NCBI GenBank assembly: GCA_001805105.1
Contig: MHEE01000015.1
Coordinates: forward strand, 334,778 to 398,777
Length of the DNA: 64,000 bases
Direction of reading: 5' to 3'
Origin: Nitrospirae bacterium GWF2_44_13
Lineage (GTDB): Bacteria; Nitrospirota; Thermodesulfovibrionia; Thermodesulfovibrionales; UBA1546
Shown here: piece after piece, positions 26,297 to 36,531 of the stretch
Layout: each line of letters starts with the position of its first letter
Position numbering within the stretch: the stretch's first letter is position 1
Made by a program: the position numbers and the translations under genes
The notes under the pieces: model-generated
What the model was told of the DNA's origin: nothing
The model's database searches: none
What the model saw: only the letters and a program-made list of their open reading frames with translations

Positions 26297-26468
26297 CTGT
26301 TGCCGGAACCTTTGAGCGATATCAGAGAATTTTTGGTAACAAATCTCGGCGAAGTGGAAGATAAGCAATTTCAACTGTCTGAGCCGTAGGCGAGTTTTGA
26401 AATTGCCTGTAACAAGCCTTAGATTTGTCAAAAATTCTCTGCAAAAAGCGAAAAGGGTTCGGCAACAG
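26297..26468 (+). repeat. 172-bp structured inverted element, copy 1
   Basis: Ends CTGTTGCCGGAACC and GGGTTCGGCAACAG form terminal inverted repeats. Inside, AGAGAATTTTTGGTAACAAA pairs with TTTGTCAAAAATTCTCT, and GCAATTTCAA pairs with TTGAAATTGC. It lies between rplU and the livF stop. A second copy is at 62690-62866. It contains no gene, so it may be a MITE-like or processed-RNA element. Confidence 0.85.
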
Positions 26469-26479
26469 ATTCAGAACTG

Positions 26480-27196
26480 CTACTCCCCGAGATACGCCTT
26501 CTTTACCTCTTCACTGTTCAAAAGTTCCTTCCCCTGCCCGTGCATCTTTATCCTGCCGTTTTCAAGGACATATCCCCTGCCTGAAAGATTCAACGCTGCA
26601 TGAGCATTCTGTTCGACAAGCAGGATTGTAACTCCTTCCTGATTTATTTCCTGTATCGCCTTAAATATCCTGCTCACTATTATCGGCGCAAGCCCCAATG
26701 ACGGCTCATCAAGAAGAAGGAGTTTCGGCTCTGACATCAAGGCCCTTGATATTGCAAGCATCTGCTGCTCTCCGCCGCTCAGGGTGCCTCCCATTTGTCT
26801 CTCGCGCTCCCTCAGAACAGGAAACATCTCATAGACTTTATCGAATTGCGATTTTAGTTTTTTGTTTTTATTTGTCCGGCTTCCGACTGTATATGCTCCC
26901 ATTTCAAGATTTTCCTTTACGGTGAGCCTTGGGAATATCCTCCTTCCTTCAGGCACATGGCTTATCCCCCTTTCAACAATGCTGTGAGGCGGCATATCGG
27001 AGATGTCACTTCCGATAAAAGATATTGTTCCTGCCTTAGGCTTTAATATGCCGGATATGGCCATCAGCGTCGTGGATTTTCCGGCGCCGTTGTTTCCTAT
27101 AAGGCATACTATCTCGCCCTGATTTACTTTCAGCGTAATGCCTTTCAACGCCTCTATCGGGCCGTAGAATGTGTGTATGTCATTAAGCTCAAGCAT
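26480..27196 (-). CDS. livF: Branched-chain amino acid ABC transporter ATPase LivF
   Basis: A 238-residue ABC ATPase. Walker A LIGNNGAGKST, signature LSGGEQQMLAISRAL, Walker B LLLDEPSLGLAP and the H-loop region VEQNAHAAL. Pairs with LivG to power import through LivH/LivM. The ATG has no Shine-Dalgarno sequence and lies 11 bases after a family A array. It is last in livH-M-G-F. Confidence 0.95.
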   Translation of the reverse strand: MLELNDIHTFYGPIEALKGITLKVNQGEIVCLIGNNGAGKSTTLMAISGILKPKAGTISFIGSDISDMPPHSIVERGISHVPEGRRIFPRLTVKENLEMGAYTVGSRTNKNKKLKSQFDKVYEMFPVLRERERQMGGTLSGGEQQMLAISRALMSEPKLLLLDEPSLGLAPIIVSRIFKAIQEINQEGVTILLVEQNAHAALNLSGRGYVLENGRIKMHGQGKELLNSEEVKKAYLGE

Positions 27197-27207
27197 AAAT
27201 CATCACA

Positions 27208-27283
27208 GATGCATGATACACGATTCATGATTCATGATATTTTTTATCCTGTATCTTGCATCCTGCATCTTGTATCTTGTCTC
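27208..27283 (-). repeat. Family A array, copy 9 (livG-livF spacer)
   Basis: In transcription direction: CAAGATACAAGATGCAGG and similar units, centre GGATAAAAAATATC, then ATGAATCATGAATCGTG and TATCATGCATC. It touches the livG stop codon, as copy 1 does with fabG, and fills nearly the whole spacer. Confidence 0.88.
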
Positions 27284-28045
27284 CTAATGTTCCTTGCCAA
27301 GATACGCCTCTATGACCATAGAATTGCTCTTTATCTCAGAAGGAGTTCCTTCCGCAATCTTAACGCCATGGTCCAGGACCACAATATTCTCCGAAATTCC
27401 CATCACAACCTTCATATCATGCTCTATAAGAATTATCGTCTTGCCGAGTTCCTGCAGCTTTTTAATAAGTCCCATCATCTCTCCTGTCTCCTGAGGATTC
27501 ATACCTGCCGTCGGCTCATCAAGAAGTATAAGCCTCGGCTCTGTTGCAATCGCCCTCGCTATCTCAAGCCTCTTCTGGCTTCCGTACGGAAGACTGCCTG
27601 CAATAGTGTCAGAATATGCCTCAAGCCCGACGAGTTCAAGATATTCAAGCGCCTTTTCCCTTATTGTCTTTTCTTCGTTCCTGAAGCTGCTGCTCCTTAT
27701 AATTGCTGACAGGAATCCGGACTGTGTCCTGCAGTGCTGCGACACCATAACATTCTCAATGACAGTCATCTCCTTGAACAGCCTTATATTCTGAAAGGTC
27801 CTTGCCACGCCCAGCTTCACAATGCTGTCCCGCCCCAGGCGGGTTATCTCCCTGTCAAAAAAACTTATCGCGCCCTTTGTCGGCCGGGTTATTCCTGTAA
27901 GGCAGTTAAAGAGTGTTGTCTTCCCTGCGCCGTTAGGCCCGATGATGCTCATGATAGAGCCTTCCTTAACCCTGAACCTGACTTCCTCTATCGCTCTTAT
28001 CCCGCCAAAATGTTTTGTGAGGTCTCTAACTTCTAAAAGATACAC
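27284..28045 (-). CDS. livG: Branched-chain amino acid ABC transporter ATPase LivG
   Basis: A 253-residue ABC ATPase. Walker A GPNGAGKTTLFN, the LivG-type signature LPYGSQKRLEIARA, Walker B LILLDEPTAGMNP, H-loop IEHDMKVVM. It overlaps livM by 20 bases. Confidence 0.95.
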   Translation of the reverse strand: MYLLEVRDLTKHFGGIRAIEEVRFRVKEGSIMSIIGPNGAGKTTLFNCLTGITRPTKGAISFFDREITRLGRDSIVKLGVARTFQNIRLFKEMTVIENVMVSQHCRTQSGFLSAIIRSSSFRNEEKTIREKALEYLELVGLEAYSDTIAGSLPYGSQKRLEIARAIATEPRLILLDEPTAGMNPQETGEMMGLIKKLQELGKTIILIEHDMKVVMGISENIVVLDHGVKIAEGTPSEIKSNSMVIEAYLGKEH

Positions 28046-29210
28046 CCTTCCCTCCCATCAACCCCTGCGGCCTGAATATCATAAGCATGACAAGCCCGCT
28101 GCCAAGCGCAAGCATGCGGTATAACTGAACTTCCCTGAGCATTTCAGGGAGCATAACGAGTATTATGGCCCCTAATATTACACCGGGGATGCTTCCCAGC
28201 CCTCCGAGTATCACCATGCAGAGTATCAGAACAGACTCCATGAATGTGAAACTCTCAGGAGACACAAACTGCATCTTAGCGGCAAAGAGAACTCCTGCAA
28301 GCCCGGCCCAGAATGCTCCGAATGCAAATGAATAAAGCTTGTATGCTGTTGTATTTATCCCTATGGAAGATGACGCAATCTCATCCTCCCTTATCGCTAT
28401 CCAAGCCCTTCCAATCCTTGATGCGGCCACCCTTCTTATTATGAATACGGCAAGCAGCACAAATATAATGATGAAATAATAGAACTGTCCCAGCCTGCTT
28501 ATCTGCATTCCGAAAATATGCGGCGGCTCAATCCCGCCGATTCCGTTCGGCCCCTTAGTAAAAGAATCCCAGTTATTCAGCACAAGCCTCACAATTTCTC
28601 CAAAGCCGAGAGTCACTATGGCAAGATAATCTCCCTTCAGCCTCAATGCAGGAATAGCGAGTATGAATCCCGATAAAGTTACAAGCATGACTGAAAGAGG
28701 CAGAGACGCCCAGAAACCTATTCCCAGCTTTGTATTGAGCAGCGCATACGAATATGCGCCTATCGCATAGAAAGCGACAAAGCCGAGGTTTAATAATCCG
28801 GTAAAACCCACAACTATATTCAGGCCCTGCGCCAGTATTATGTAGATGCCTGAAAGCACTGCGATGTCAATCAGATAATCATGCCCGTAAAAAGGCAGGG
28901 CCATGACAACGACAGACATGAGAAGAGTCAGAGCAATTGAACGGGTTTTTGATTCCGGCAGTTTTATCCTGATTCTGCCTGAGATGAATTTTTTTAGACT
29001 GCTTAAAAGCCCTTTTATTTTTCCGGCATAGTTTTTAAATACCCTTAGCAGAGAAACCGCTGCAAACAACACTATGAAGAGAACCCCCGCAGCTTCTAAA
29101 CCCTTAAACGGAAGGAAAAGCAGCGCCAGCCATAAGGCTATAAAAATCGGTGAATGGGTGAATCGGTGAATGGGTGAATCGGCAAATCTGTGAATAGGCG
29201 CTTTTTTCAT
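28026..29210 (-). CDS. livM: Branched-chain amino acid ABC permease LivM
   Basis: A 394-residue permease with about ten membrane segments. The family core includes LAQGLNIVVGFTGLLNLGF and LRLKGDYLAIVTLGFGEI. After MKKA, the first residues read PIHRFADSPIHRFTHSPIF, an 8-residue repeat written by octamer repeats (family B). LivM sequences do not share this, and it lies in the cytoplasmic N terminus. It starts with an ATGA overlap of livH. Confidence 0.93.
   Translation of the reverse strand: MKKAPIHRFADSPIHRFTHSPIFIALWLALLFLPFKGLEAAGVLFIVLFAAVSLLRVFKNYAGKIKGLLSSLKKFISGRIRIKLPESKTRSIALTLLMSVVVMALPFYGHDYLIDIAVLSGIYIILAQGLNIVVGFTGLLNLGFVAFYAIGAYSYALLNTKLGIGFWASLPLSVMLVTLSGFILAIPALRLKGDYLAIVTLGFGEIVRLVLNNWDSFTKGPNGIGGIEPPHIFGMQISRLGQFYYFIIIFVLLAVFIIRRVAASRIGRAWIAIREDEIASSSIGINTTAYKLYSFAFGAFWAGLAGVLFAAKMQFVSPESFTFMESVLILCMVILGGLGSIPGVILGAIILVMLPEMLREVQLYRMLALGSGLVMLMIFRPQGLMGGKGVSFRS
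29148..29198 (-). repeat. Family B octamer array (5' end of livM)
   Basis: On the plus strand, GGTGAATG, GGTGAATC, GGTGAATG, GGTGAATC, GGCAAATC and TGTGAATA follow one another. It is in frame at the start of livM and encodes HRFxxSPI twice. Related arrays are at 31371 and 39621. Confidence 0.9.
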
Positions 29211-30109
29211 ACTTTTTCTTCCTGTGTTTTTCCGAACAGGCCTGAGGGTTTAATAAACAGAATGATAATCAATATGATAAATGCGTATGCATCCTTGTAT
29301 TCGCTTGATATATAAGCTGCGCTGAAGCTCTCAATAAGGCCAAGCAGGATTCCGCCGAACATTGCGCCGGGAATGCTTCCTATGCCGCCGAGCACGGCTG
29401 CCGTGAATGCCTTAATTCCCGCTATATAGCCGATGGAATAATTCACAAGGCCGTAATACGCCGCAACCATAAGGCCGGCAACTGCGGCAAGGCCTGAACC
29501 TATGATAAAGGTCGCTGATATTACGGTATTTATGTTTATTCCGACGAGCGACGCCATCACCTTATCCTGCGCAACAGCCCTCATTGCCTTGCCCATTCTT
29601 GTCTTTGTTATAAACAGATTCAAAGAGAGCATCAGGACTGCCGAGGCCGCCATTATGAAAATTTGCGTATATGTAACTCTTGCTCCGATAAATTCCATTC
29701 CTGCCTTTTCAAAAAGATTCGGGAAAATCTTGTCGGTTGCTCCCTGCGTAAGCATCACATAATTCTGGAGGAATATTGACACGCCTATTGCGCTTATCAA
29801 GGGGCTGAGCCTCGGCGCATTTCTCAACGGCCTGTATGCAATCCTTTCTATTGTAAAGCCATAGGCTGAACAAAAGATTACGGAGAGGACAAACGTCAGA
29901 ATCAGCGCAAGAGGAAGGCTGTACGATGTAAGCCCTATTGCCGTGAAAAAACCAAGGAATATAATTCCGAGATATGCGCCGAGCATATAAATCTCGCCGT
30001 GGGCAAAGTTTATAAGCTCAAGTATGCCATAAACCATTGTATAGCCGAGAGCTATGAGTGCATACACTCCGCCGAGCGTAAGGCCGTTGATTAACTGCTG
30101 GGTGAACAC
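29207..30109 (-). CDS. livH: Branched-chain amino acid ABC permease LivH
   Basis: A 300-residue permease with about eight membrane segments. It opens LINGLTLGGVYALIALGYTMVYGILELINFAHGE, the LivH hallmark, and contains AVLGGIGSIPGAMFGG. The start is GTG at 30109. First gene of livH-M-G-F. No periplasmic binding protein (livK/J) is present in the cluster. Confidence 0.94.
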   Translation of the reverse strand: MFTQQLINGLTLGGVYALIALGYTMVYGILELINFAHGEIYMLGAYLGIIFLGFFTAIGLTSYSLPLALILTFVLSVIFCSAYGFTIERIAYRPLRNAPRLSPLISAIGVSIFLQNYVMLTQGATDKIFPNLFEKAGMEFIGARVTYTQIFIMAASAVLMLSLNLFITKTRMGKAMRAVAQDKVMASLVGININTVISATFIIGSGLAAVAGLMVAAYYGLVNYSIGYIAGIKAFTAAVLGGIGSIPGAMFGGILLGLIESFSAAYISSEYKDAYAFIILIIILFIKPSGLFGKTQEEKV

Positions 30110-30120
30110 AGGAGATTTTA
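30109..30120 (-). promoter_or_regulatory. Extended -10 box TGC-TAAAAT just before the livH GTG
   Basis: TAAAAT (complement of 30115-30120) is preceded by TGC and ends 6 bases before the GTG start. CTCCT between them cannot serve as a Shine-Dalgarno sequence. A leaderless transcript is inferred. Confidence 0.5.
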
Positions 30121-30212
30121 GCAGAAAAAAGAGTTCTTTTTAAATACCTCTTCCATTTTTCATCCAAAAGTTTATAAAATACATATTCAAATTACGCTCA
30201 AGGAGGTTGCCA

Positions 30213-31364
30213 ATGGCAAGAAAGAACTATTTTTTTACTTCTGAATCTGTAACTGAGGGCCATCCCGATAAGATAGCCGACCAGATATCAGATGCAATTC
30301 TTGATGCGATAATTGCTCAGGACCCGGTTGCAAGAGTGGCGTGCGAGACTCTTGTGACAACAGGACTGGCGTTTGTCGCAGGCGAGATTTCAACAACATG
30401 TTATGTCCATATACCTGACATCGTTAGAGAAACCATTAAGAACATAGGTTACACAAGAGCAAAATACGGTTTTGATTATGAAACCTGCTCGGTAATAACA
30501 TCTATTGACCAGCAGTCCGGCGATATAGCCATGGGTGTTGACACAGGCGGCGCAGGAGACCAGGGACTGATGTTCGGCTTTGCTTGCAATGAAACAGAAG
30601 AGCTTATGCCCTTGCCGATAATGCTTGCGCATAAGATTGCAATGCGGCTTTCGGAGGTCAGAAAAAATGATGTCCTTCCCTATCTGAGGCCTGACGGAAA
30701 ATCTCAGGTTACAATTGAATACAAGGACGGGAAGCCCTTCAGGATAGACACAATCGTAGTCTCTTCTCAGCATAGCCCTGACGTGCATATGAAAGATATG
30801 AAGGAAGACATCATCGAAAAAGTCATCAAGCCTGTTGTCCCGAAGAAACTCCTTGATGAGGAAAATGTGAAATACTACATTAACCCCACAGGACGTTTCG
30901 TTGTCGGAGGCCCTATGGGTGATACAGGGCTGACAGGGAGAAAAATAATAGTTGACAGCTACGGTGGCGTAGGCAGCCACGGAGGGGGATGCTTCTCCGG
31001 AAAAGATCCAACGAAAGTGGACCGCTCAGGCGCCTATGTTTCGAGGTACATAGCCAAGAATATCGTTGCATCAGGCATAGCAGACAGGGTTGAAGTTCAG
31101 CTTGCATATGCCATCGGCATCCCCGAACCTGTCTCCATTCTTGTTGACACTTTTGAGACCGGCAAGATTGCGGAGGATAAAATCGTAAAACTGATAAGGA
31201 AAAACTTTAACCTGACTCCAAAGGGGATAATTGAACACCTGAACCTGAGGAGGCCCATATTCAAAAAGACTGCCGCATACGGACATTTCGGCAAGAATGA
31301 CCCTGACTTCACATGGGAGAAAACAGATAAGGCGGATGCCTTGAAAAAAGAGGCAGGAATATAA
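30213..31364 (+). CDS. metK: S-adenosylmethionine synthetase
   Basis: A 383-residue MAT enzyme that makes SAM from ATP and methionine. Seen are [20 protein letters not shown] (ATP and Mg site), [30 protein letters not shown] and the P-loop-like [16 protein letters not shown]. The ATG at 30213 has AGGAGG 6 bases upstream. A TTG six bases earlier is unlikely. Followed by ahcY, so SAM synthesis and SAH removal are together. Confidence 0.97.
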   Translation: MARKNYFFTSESVTEGHPDKIADQISDAILDAIIAQDPVARVACETLVTTGLAFVAGEISTTCYVHIPDIVRETIKNIGYTRAKYGFDYETCSVITSIDQQSGDIAMGVDTGGAGDQGLMFGFACNETEELMPLPIMLAHKIAMRLSEVRKNDVLPYLRPDGKSQVTIEYKDGKPFRIDTIVVSSQHSPDVHMKDMKEDIIEKVIKPVVPKKLLDEENVKYYINPTGRFVVGGPMGDTGLTGRKIIVDSYGGVGSHGGGCFSGKDPTKVDRSGAYVSRYIAKNIVASGIADRVEVQLAYAIGIPEPVSILVDTFETGKIAEDKIVKLIRKNFNLTPKGIIEHLNLRRPIFKKTAAYGHFGKNDPDFTWEKTDKADALKKEAGI

Positions 31365-31370
31365 TAAACT

Positions 31371-31405
31371 GGCGAATAGGTGAGTGGGTGAATAGGTGAA
31401 TAGGT
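31371..31405 (+). repeat. Family B octamer array (metK-ahcY spacer)
   Basis: GGCGAATA, GGTGAGTG, GGTGAATA, GGTGAATA, GGTAAAAA. A left arm only, running into A-rich family C sequence. Confidence 0.8.
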
Positions 31406-31437
31406 AAAAAAATCAAAATTCAAAAAATAAAATCAAG
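31405..31437 (+). repeat. Family C A-rich repeat (metK-ahcY spacer)
   Basis: AAAAAAATCAAAATTCAAAA and ATAAAATCAAGG resemble the repeat at the end of lon. Confidence 0.5.
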
Positions 31438-31449
31438 GAAAGGATATAG

Positions 31450-32709
<1,260 letters not shown>

Positions 32710-32710
32710 A

Positions 32711-32790
32711 ATCAGGATACAAGATTCAGGATACAGGATGCAGTATTAAAAAATGTATCGTGAATCGTGCATCATGAATCGTGCATCATG
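32711..32790 (+). repeat. Family A array, copy 10 (ahcY-cimA spacer, supplies the cimA start)
   Basis: ATCAGGATACAAGATTCAGG and more units, centre GTATTAAAAAATGTATC, then GTGAATCGTGCATCATG twice. The last ATG (32788-32790) is the likely cimA start codon. Confidence 0.9.
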
Positions 32791-34356
32791 AGAAAAGTTG
32801 AAATATACGACACAACGCTGAGGGACGGTTCTCAGGCAGAAGATATTGCATTCTCTGTTGAGGACAAACTCAGGATTACCGGGAGGCTTGATGAACTCGG
32901 GGTGCGTTATATTGAGGGAGGCTGGCCCGGCTCAAACCCAAAAGACGCAGACTACTTTAAAAAGTCAAAAAAACTGAAGCTGAAAAATTCCATGGTAGTT
33001 GCATTCGGCAGCACACACAGGCCCAAACACAAAGCTAAAGATGACGCAAACATAAAGGCGCTTATCGCATCAGAAACTCCTGTAATAACCATATTCGGAA
33101 AGACATGGGATTTTCACATAAAAGAATCCCTTATGATAACGCCTTCAGAAAACCTTGAGATAATCCATAATTCAGTGGCCTATCTTAAAAAATACGCGGA
33201 CAAGGTATTTTTTGATGCGGAACACTTCTTTGACGGATACAAGGGCAATCCGTCCCTTGCATTGAAGTGCCTCATTGCCGCACAGGATGCAGGCGCGGAC
33301 TGTCTCGTGCTATGCGACACAAACGGAGGCACAATGCCTGATGAGATGCAAAAAATAGTTGCCGGCGTCATTAAAAAAACAAAAGCGCCCATCGGGATAC
33401 ATACGCATAATGACTCTGAATGCGCAGTGGCAAATTCAATAATTGCTGTGGAGTTAGGCGCATCTCAGGTACAGGGGACAATAAACGGCCTTGGAGAAAG
33501 ATGCGGAAACGCCAACCTCTGCTCCATAATCCCGAATCTTAATCTCAAACTCGGGATAAAATGCATTACTGACACACAGATGAAAAAGCTCAGGGACATT
33601 TCAAGGTTCGTAACTGAGATATCAAACCTGAGGCATTTTAAGCGCCAGCCTTTTGTCGGAGACAGCGCCTTCGCGCATAAGGGCGGAGTGCATGTGAGCG
33701 CAGTGATGAAAAGGCCTGAGACATACGAGCATATAAAACCCGAACTTGTGGGAAACTCGCACAGAGTCTTAATCTCAGACCTTGCAGGGAAAAGCAACAT
33801 CCTCAGAAAGGCAAAGGAATTTAATATCCACATAGAGCCGGATTCCCCGCAGCTTCAGGACATATTAAACAGATTGAAGGATCTCGAGCATCAGGGCTTT
33901 CAGTTTGAAGGGGCGGAGGCGTCATTTGAGCTTCTTCTCAAAAAGGCGCTCGGGCTGCACAGAAAATTCTTTGACCTTATCGGGTTCAGGGTAATTGTAG
34001 AAAAAAGAAAAGAAGGCGAGATCCCTCTGACCGAGGCTACAATAATGGTAAGGGTCGGAGGGAAAACCGAGCACACTGCCGCATCAGGGAGCGGGCCTGT
34101 GAATGCGCTTGACAACGCCCTGAGAAGCGCCCTTGATAAGTTCTATCCGGAACTAAAAAATATAAAACTTCACGATTACAAAGTAAGGGTGCTTACGGCA
34201 GGCAAGGGAACATCCGCAAGAGTCAGAGTGCTTGCGGAATCAGGAGATGAAAAAAACAGGTGGAGCACTGTCGGCGTATCGGAGAACATTATAGAGGCGT
34301 CATGGCAGGCATTGGTTGACAGTATTGAATACAAGCTGCTGAAGGAAGAAGAGTAA
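32788..34356 (+). CDS. cimA: (R)-citramalate synthase
   Basis: A 522-residue member of the LeuA/homocitrate synthase family that condenses acetyl-CoA and pyruvate to citramalate, the threonine-independent route to isoleucine. It has [19 protein letters not shown], the metal-binding [30 protein letters not shown], and a C-terminal regulatory LeuA-dimer domain ([22 protein letters not shown]). The first conserved codon follows an ATG that is the last trinucleotide of a family A repeat. A GTG seven codons earlier, also within the repeat, is in the same frame. No Shine-Dalgarno sequence is visible, so initiation depends on repeat sequence. Confidence 0.93.
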   Translation: MRKVEIYDTTLRDGSQAEDIAFSVEDKLRITGRLDELGVRYIEGGWPGSNPKDADYFKKSKKLKLKNSMVVAFGSTHRPKHKAKDDANIKALIASETPVITIFGKTWDFHIKESLMITPSENLEIIHNSVAYLKKYADKVFFDAEHFFDGYKGNPSLALKCLIAAQDAGADCLVLCDTNGGTMPDEMQKIVAGVIKKTKAPIGIHTHNDSECAVANSIIAVELGASQVQGTINGLGERCGNANLCSIIPNLNLKLGIKCITDTQMKKLRDISRFVTEISNLRHFKRQPFVGDSAFAHKGGVHVSAVMKRPETYEHIKPELVGNSHRVLISDLAGKSNILRKAKEFNIHIEPDSPQLQDILNRLKDLEHQGFQFEGAEASFELLLKKALGLHRKFFDLIGFRVIVEKRKEGEIPLTEATIMVRVGGKTEHTAASGSGPVNALDNALRSALDKFYPELKNIKLHDYKVRVLTAGKGTSARVRVLAESGDEKNRWSTVGVSENIIEASWQALVDSIEYKLLKEEE

Positions 34357-34373
34357 ACCATTTCATCTTAAAA

Positions 34374-34808
34374 ATGATGACTGCTGATAAACTTTTTGAA
34401 AACGGGATAGCCCTTTTAAGACATAACCCGCTATCAGCGCTATCACATTTTGAAAAGGCCTATGCCATTAAAAAAACACCTACCGTACAGTCATACATGG
34501 GAATGTGTATAGCAATTGAAAGGGGAAAGATTTCATACGGACTTGCGCTCTGCAATGATGCAATCACGCAGGAACCCAAGAATCCGGTTCACTATCTGAA
34601 TCTCGGCAAGATATTCCTGAAAACCGGCAGAAAAACAGATGCAGTAGAGATATTCAGGAAAGGGCTCTCTTTCGGAGATGACGTTGAGATAAAAGCAGTG
34701 CTTGAAGTCCTCGGGACAAGGAAAAAACCTGCCTTGCCTTTTCTGCAACGGGACAATCCTATCAATAAGTATATAGGGATGCTCTTGAACAGGTTCAGGC
34801 TGCAATAG
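34374..34808 (+). CDS. Small TPR-like protein
   Basis: A 144-residue helical protein with about three TPR-like units (ALSHFEKAYAIKKTPTVQSYM, GLALCNDAITQEPKNPVHYL, GKIFLKTGRKTDAVEIFRKG). The end, LGTRKKPALPFLQRDNPINKYIGMLLNR, is almost the same as the end of the protein at 47424-48179 (LGTRKNPPLPFLSRGNPINKYIG). That shared tail defines a small family whose function I do not know. Begins 17 bases after cimA. Confidence 0.7.
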   Translation: MMTADKLFENGIALLRHNPLSALSHFEKAYAIKKTPTVQSYMGMCIAIERGKISYGLALCNDAITQEPKNPVHYLNLGKIFLKTGRKTDAVEIFRKGLSFGDDVEIKAVLEVLGTRKKPALPFLQRDNPINKYIGMLLNRFRLQ

Positions 34809-34894
34809 CCCTTCATTTCTTTTTATCAAGCGCCTCTTTAATGAACCCAAAAGTAATTATGCCTGTTTCGACGTGATTTCAGTATGCTTTATCA

Positions 34895-36073
34895 TCACGT
34901 ATTTTGTTGTGCGATGCCAGGATACGAAGCAGCCCGCTTACGCTCGGTGACATCCCTGATTATCCCGACAGAATGCCACCTGCCTTTAATTTGAATTCCT
35001 GATATAGAGAGCTCAACAGGAATTTCCGCGCCGCCCTTTTTAAGAGCGAATACCTCGTATGTCTTTCCGATCAACGGCCCCTCGCCTGTTTTAGCAAACC
35101 TGCTGAATGCAATTGTATGCGCTTCTCTGTATCTATCGGGAATAATAAGAGTTATATTCTTTTCAATGACCTCCTCAGCGCTGTAGCCTAATATCCGCTC
35201 TGCGGCAAGATTCCAGAAACAAACCTTTCCTTCATCATCGATCAGAATAATAGCATCCGCTGCGGTGCGCGTGATAGCGCTCAATTTATTTTCGCTTTCA
35301 CGAAGAGACTCCTCCGCCTGCCTGCGCGCGGTAATATCGGTAATCATGCCCAAAATGCCGACATACTGCCCCTTTTTGTCGAACAAGGCGCTTGTGGACG
35401 CTATTGCCCACAAGTCCGCGCCGTCTTTACGCCGAAACCTAATGTCATGCTGCTTTTTGATTCCCTTGCTGCGGCGTTCCAGAAAAAGATCCGCCTCCGT
35501 TCCGGTTTTATCGGCCATGAATTCAGATAGACGCTTGCCGAGCAGCTCATCCACAGTATATCCAAACATCTCGGCTATTCTATTATTGGCAAAGATAATC
35601 ACCGCTTCGGCATTGATTAGCAACACCCCTTCCATTGCAGTTTCAATAATATTGCGGTAACGCTCTTCGCTCTCTATGATTCTTCTCTCTATGTCCTTCC
35701 GCTCTATGGCATATCTCAGGCTGCGCACAAGAAGACTGCTGTCAATCAGCCTTTTAAAAAGATAATCCTGAGCTCCGCGATGAATCGCATTAAAGCCAAC
35801 TGCTTCATCCGCTAGCCCTGTAAATACGACTATAGGTATTTCAGGCGCATGGGCGCGCGCTTTATCAAGGGTTTCAAGCCCCTGGCTATCAGGCAACCCG
35901 AGATCGAGAAGGAGCAGATCGAAGGATTTTTCACTGAGAAGTTTCAACCCATCGCCGAGTTTCTCTGCAGCCGTAATTTCGAAACCACCCTTTGCAGGGG
36001 ACAGTATTTCCTTTATCAGGCGCACATCGCCGGGGTTGTCCTCAATCAGCAATATTCTAATCTTTTCTCCCAT
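34895..36073 (-). CDS. Response-regulator receiver protein with two PAS domains, no output domain
   Basis: A 392-residue protein: a REC domain (residues about 5-125) with acidic pair ED, phospho-acceptor Asp in LLLDLGLPDSQG, T in VFTGLAD and Lys in LFKRL. Two PAS/PAC units follow (RYRNIIETAMEGVLLINAEA and KLSAITRTAADAIILIDDEG), the second ending IIRDVTERKRA. The protein then stops after an unrelated tail (ASYPGIAQQNT). A kinase, GGDEF or other output would be expected after such a PAC, so this may be a truncated gene. It overlaps the next regulator by one base. Confidence 0.85.
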   Translation of the reverse strand: MGEKIRILLIEDNPGDVRLIKEILSPAKGGFEITAAEKLGDGLKLLSEKSFDLLLLDLGLPDSQGLETLDKARAHAPEIPIVVFTGLADEAVGFNAIHRGAQDYLFKRLIDSSLLVRSLRYAIERKDIERRIIESEERYRNIIETAMEGVLLINAEAVIIFANNRIAEMFGYTVDELLGKRLSEFMADKTGTEADLFLERRSKGIKKQHDIRFRRKDGADLWAIASTSALFDKKGQYVGILGMITDITARRQAEESLRESENKLSAITRTAADAIILIDDEGKVCFWNLAAERILGYSAEEVIEKNITLIIPDRYREAHTIAFSRFAKTGEGPLIGKTYEVFALKKGGAEIPVELSISGIQIKGRWHSVGIIRDVTERKRAASYPGIAQQNT

Positions 36074-36531
36074 TATTTATTATTCCTGTTTGGCGGCAGC
36101 TTTACTATTGTAAACCAGAAATCTTCTATTGCCTTCACGACATTTAAAAACTGATTCAGGTCCATCGGCTTTGTAATAAAACAATTCGCATGAAGATTAT
36201 AGCTCTTTATAATATCCTCGTCATTTTTTGATACTGTGAGTATCACAACAGGAATTTGCTTTAGATTCTCATCAGCCTTAATGTCGGCAAGCACCTCATG
36301 GCCGCTCTTCTTCGGTAGATTCAGGTCCAGAAGTATCATGTCCGGCCTCGGAACATCTTTATATTTGCCTTCGCGGCGAAGAAAGGCTAAAGCGTCAACC
36401 CCGTCATAAACGACATGAAGATCATTTTTAACCTTCGCCTCTTTCAAAACTTCTTGGATTAATCTCACATCTCCAGGATTGTCCTCTACCAATAAAATAA
36501 CAATCGGTTTTCCATTATCCCTGTTATTCAT
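36073..36531 (-). CDS. Single-domain response regulator (Rcp1-like)
   Basis: A 152-residue CheY-fold regulator of the Rcp1 type, which usually partners phytochrome-like kinases. Acidic ED in [12 protein letters not shown], Asp in [14 protein letters not shown], Thr in VVILTVS, Lys in [12 protein letters not shown]. No DNA-binding domain. Lies between the REC-PAS gene and the kinase gene, with 1- and 4-base overlaps. Confidence 0.9.
   Translation of the reverse strand: MNNRDNGKPIVILLVEDNPGDVRLIQEVLKEAKVKNDLHVVYDGVDALAFLRREGKYKDVPRPDMILLDLNLPKKSGHEVLADIKADENLKQIPVVILTVSKNDEDIIKSYNLHANCFITKPMDLNQFLNVVKAIEDFWFTIVKLPPNRNNK

Noticed and set aside
26297-26468. Structured element as a Rho-independent terminator
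   Set aside because: It is far longer than a terminator, has nested stems and a second copy with conserved loops, and no T run follows.
29207-30212. SAM riboswitch upstream of metK
   Set aside because: Only about 100 bases separate it from the divergent livH promoter, and no SAM riboswitch core elements are visible. A plain AGGAGG site is present.
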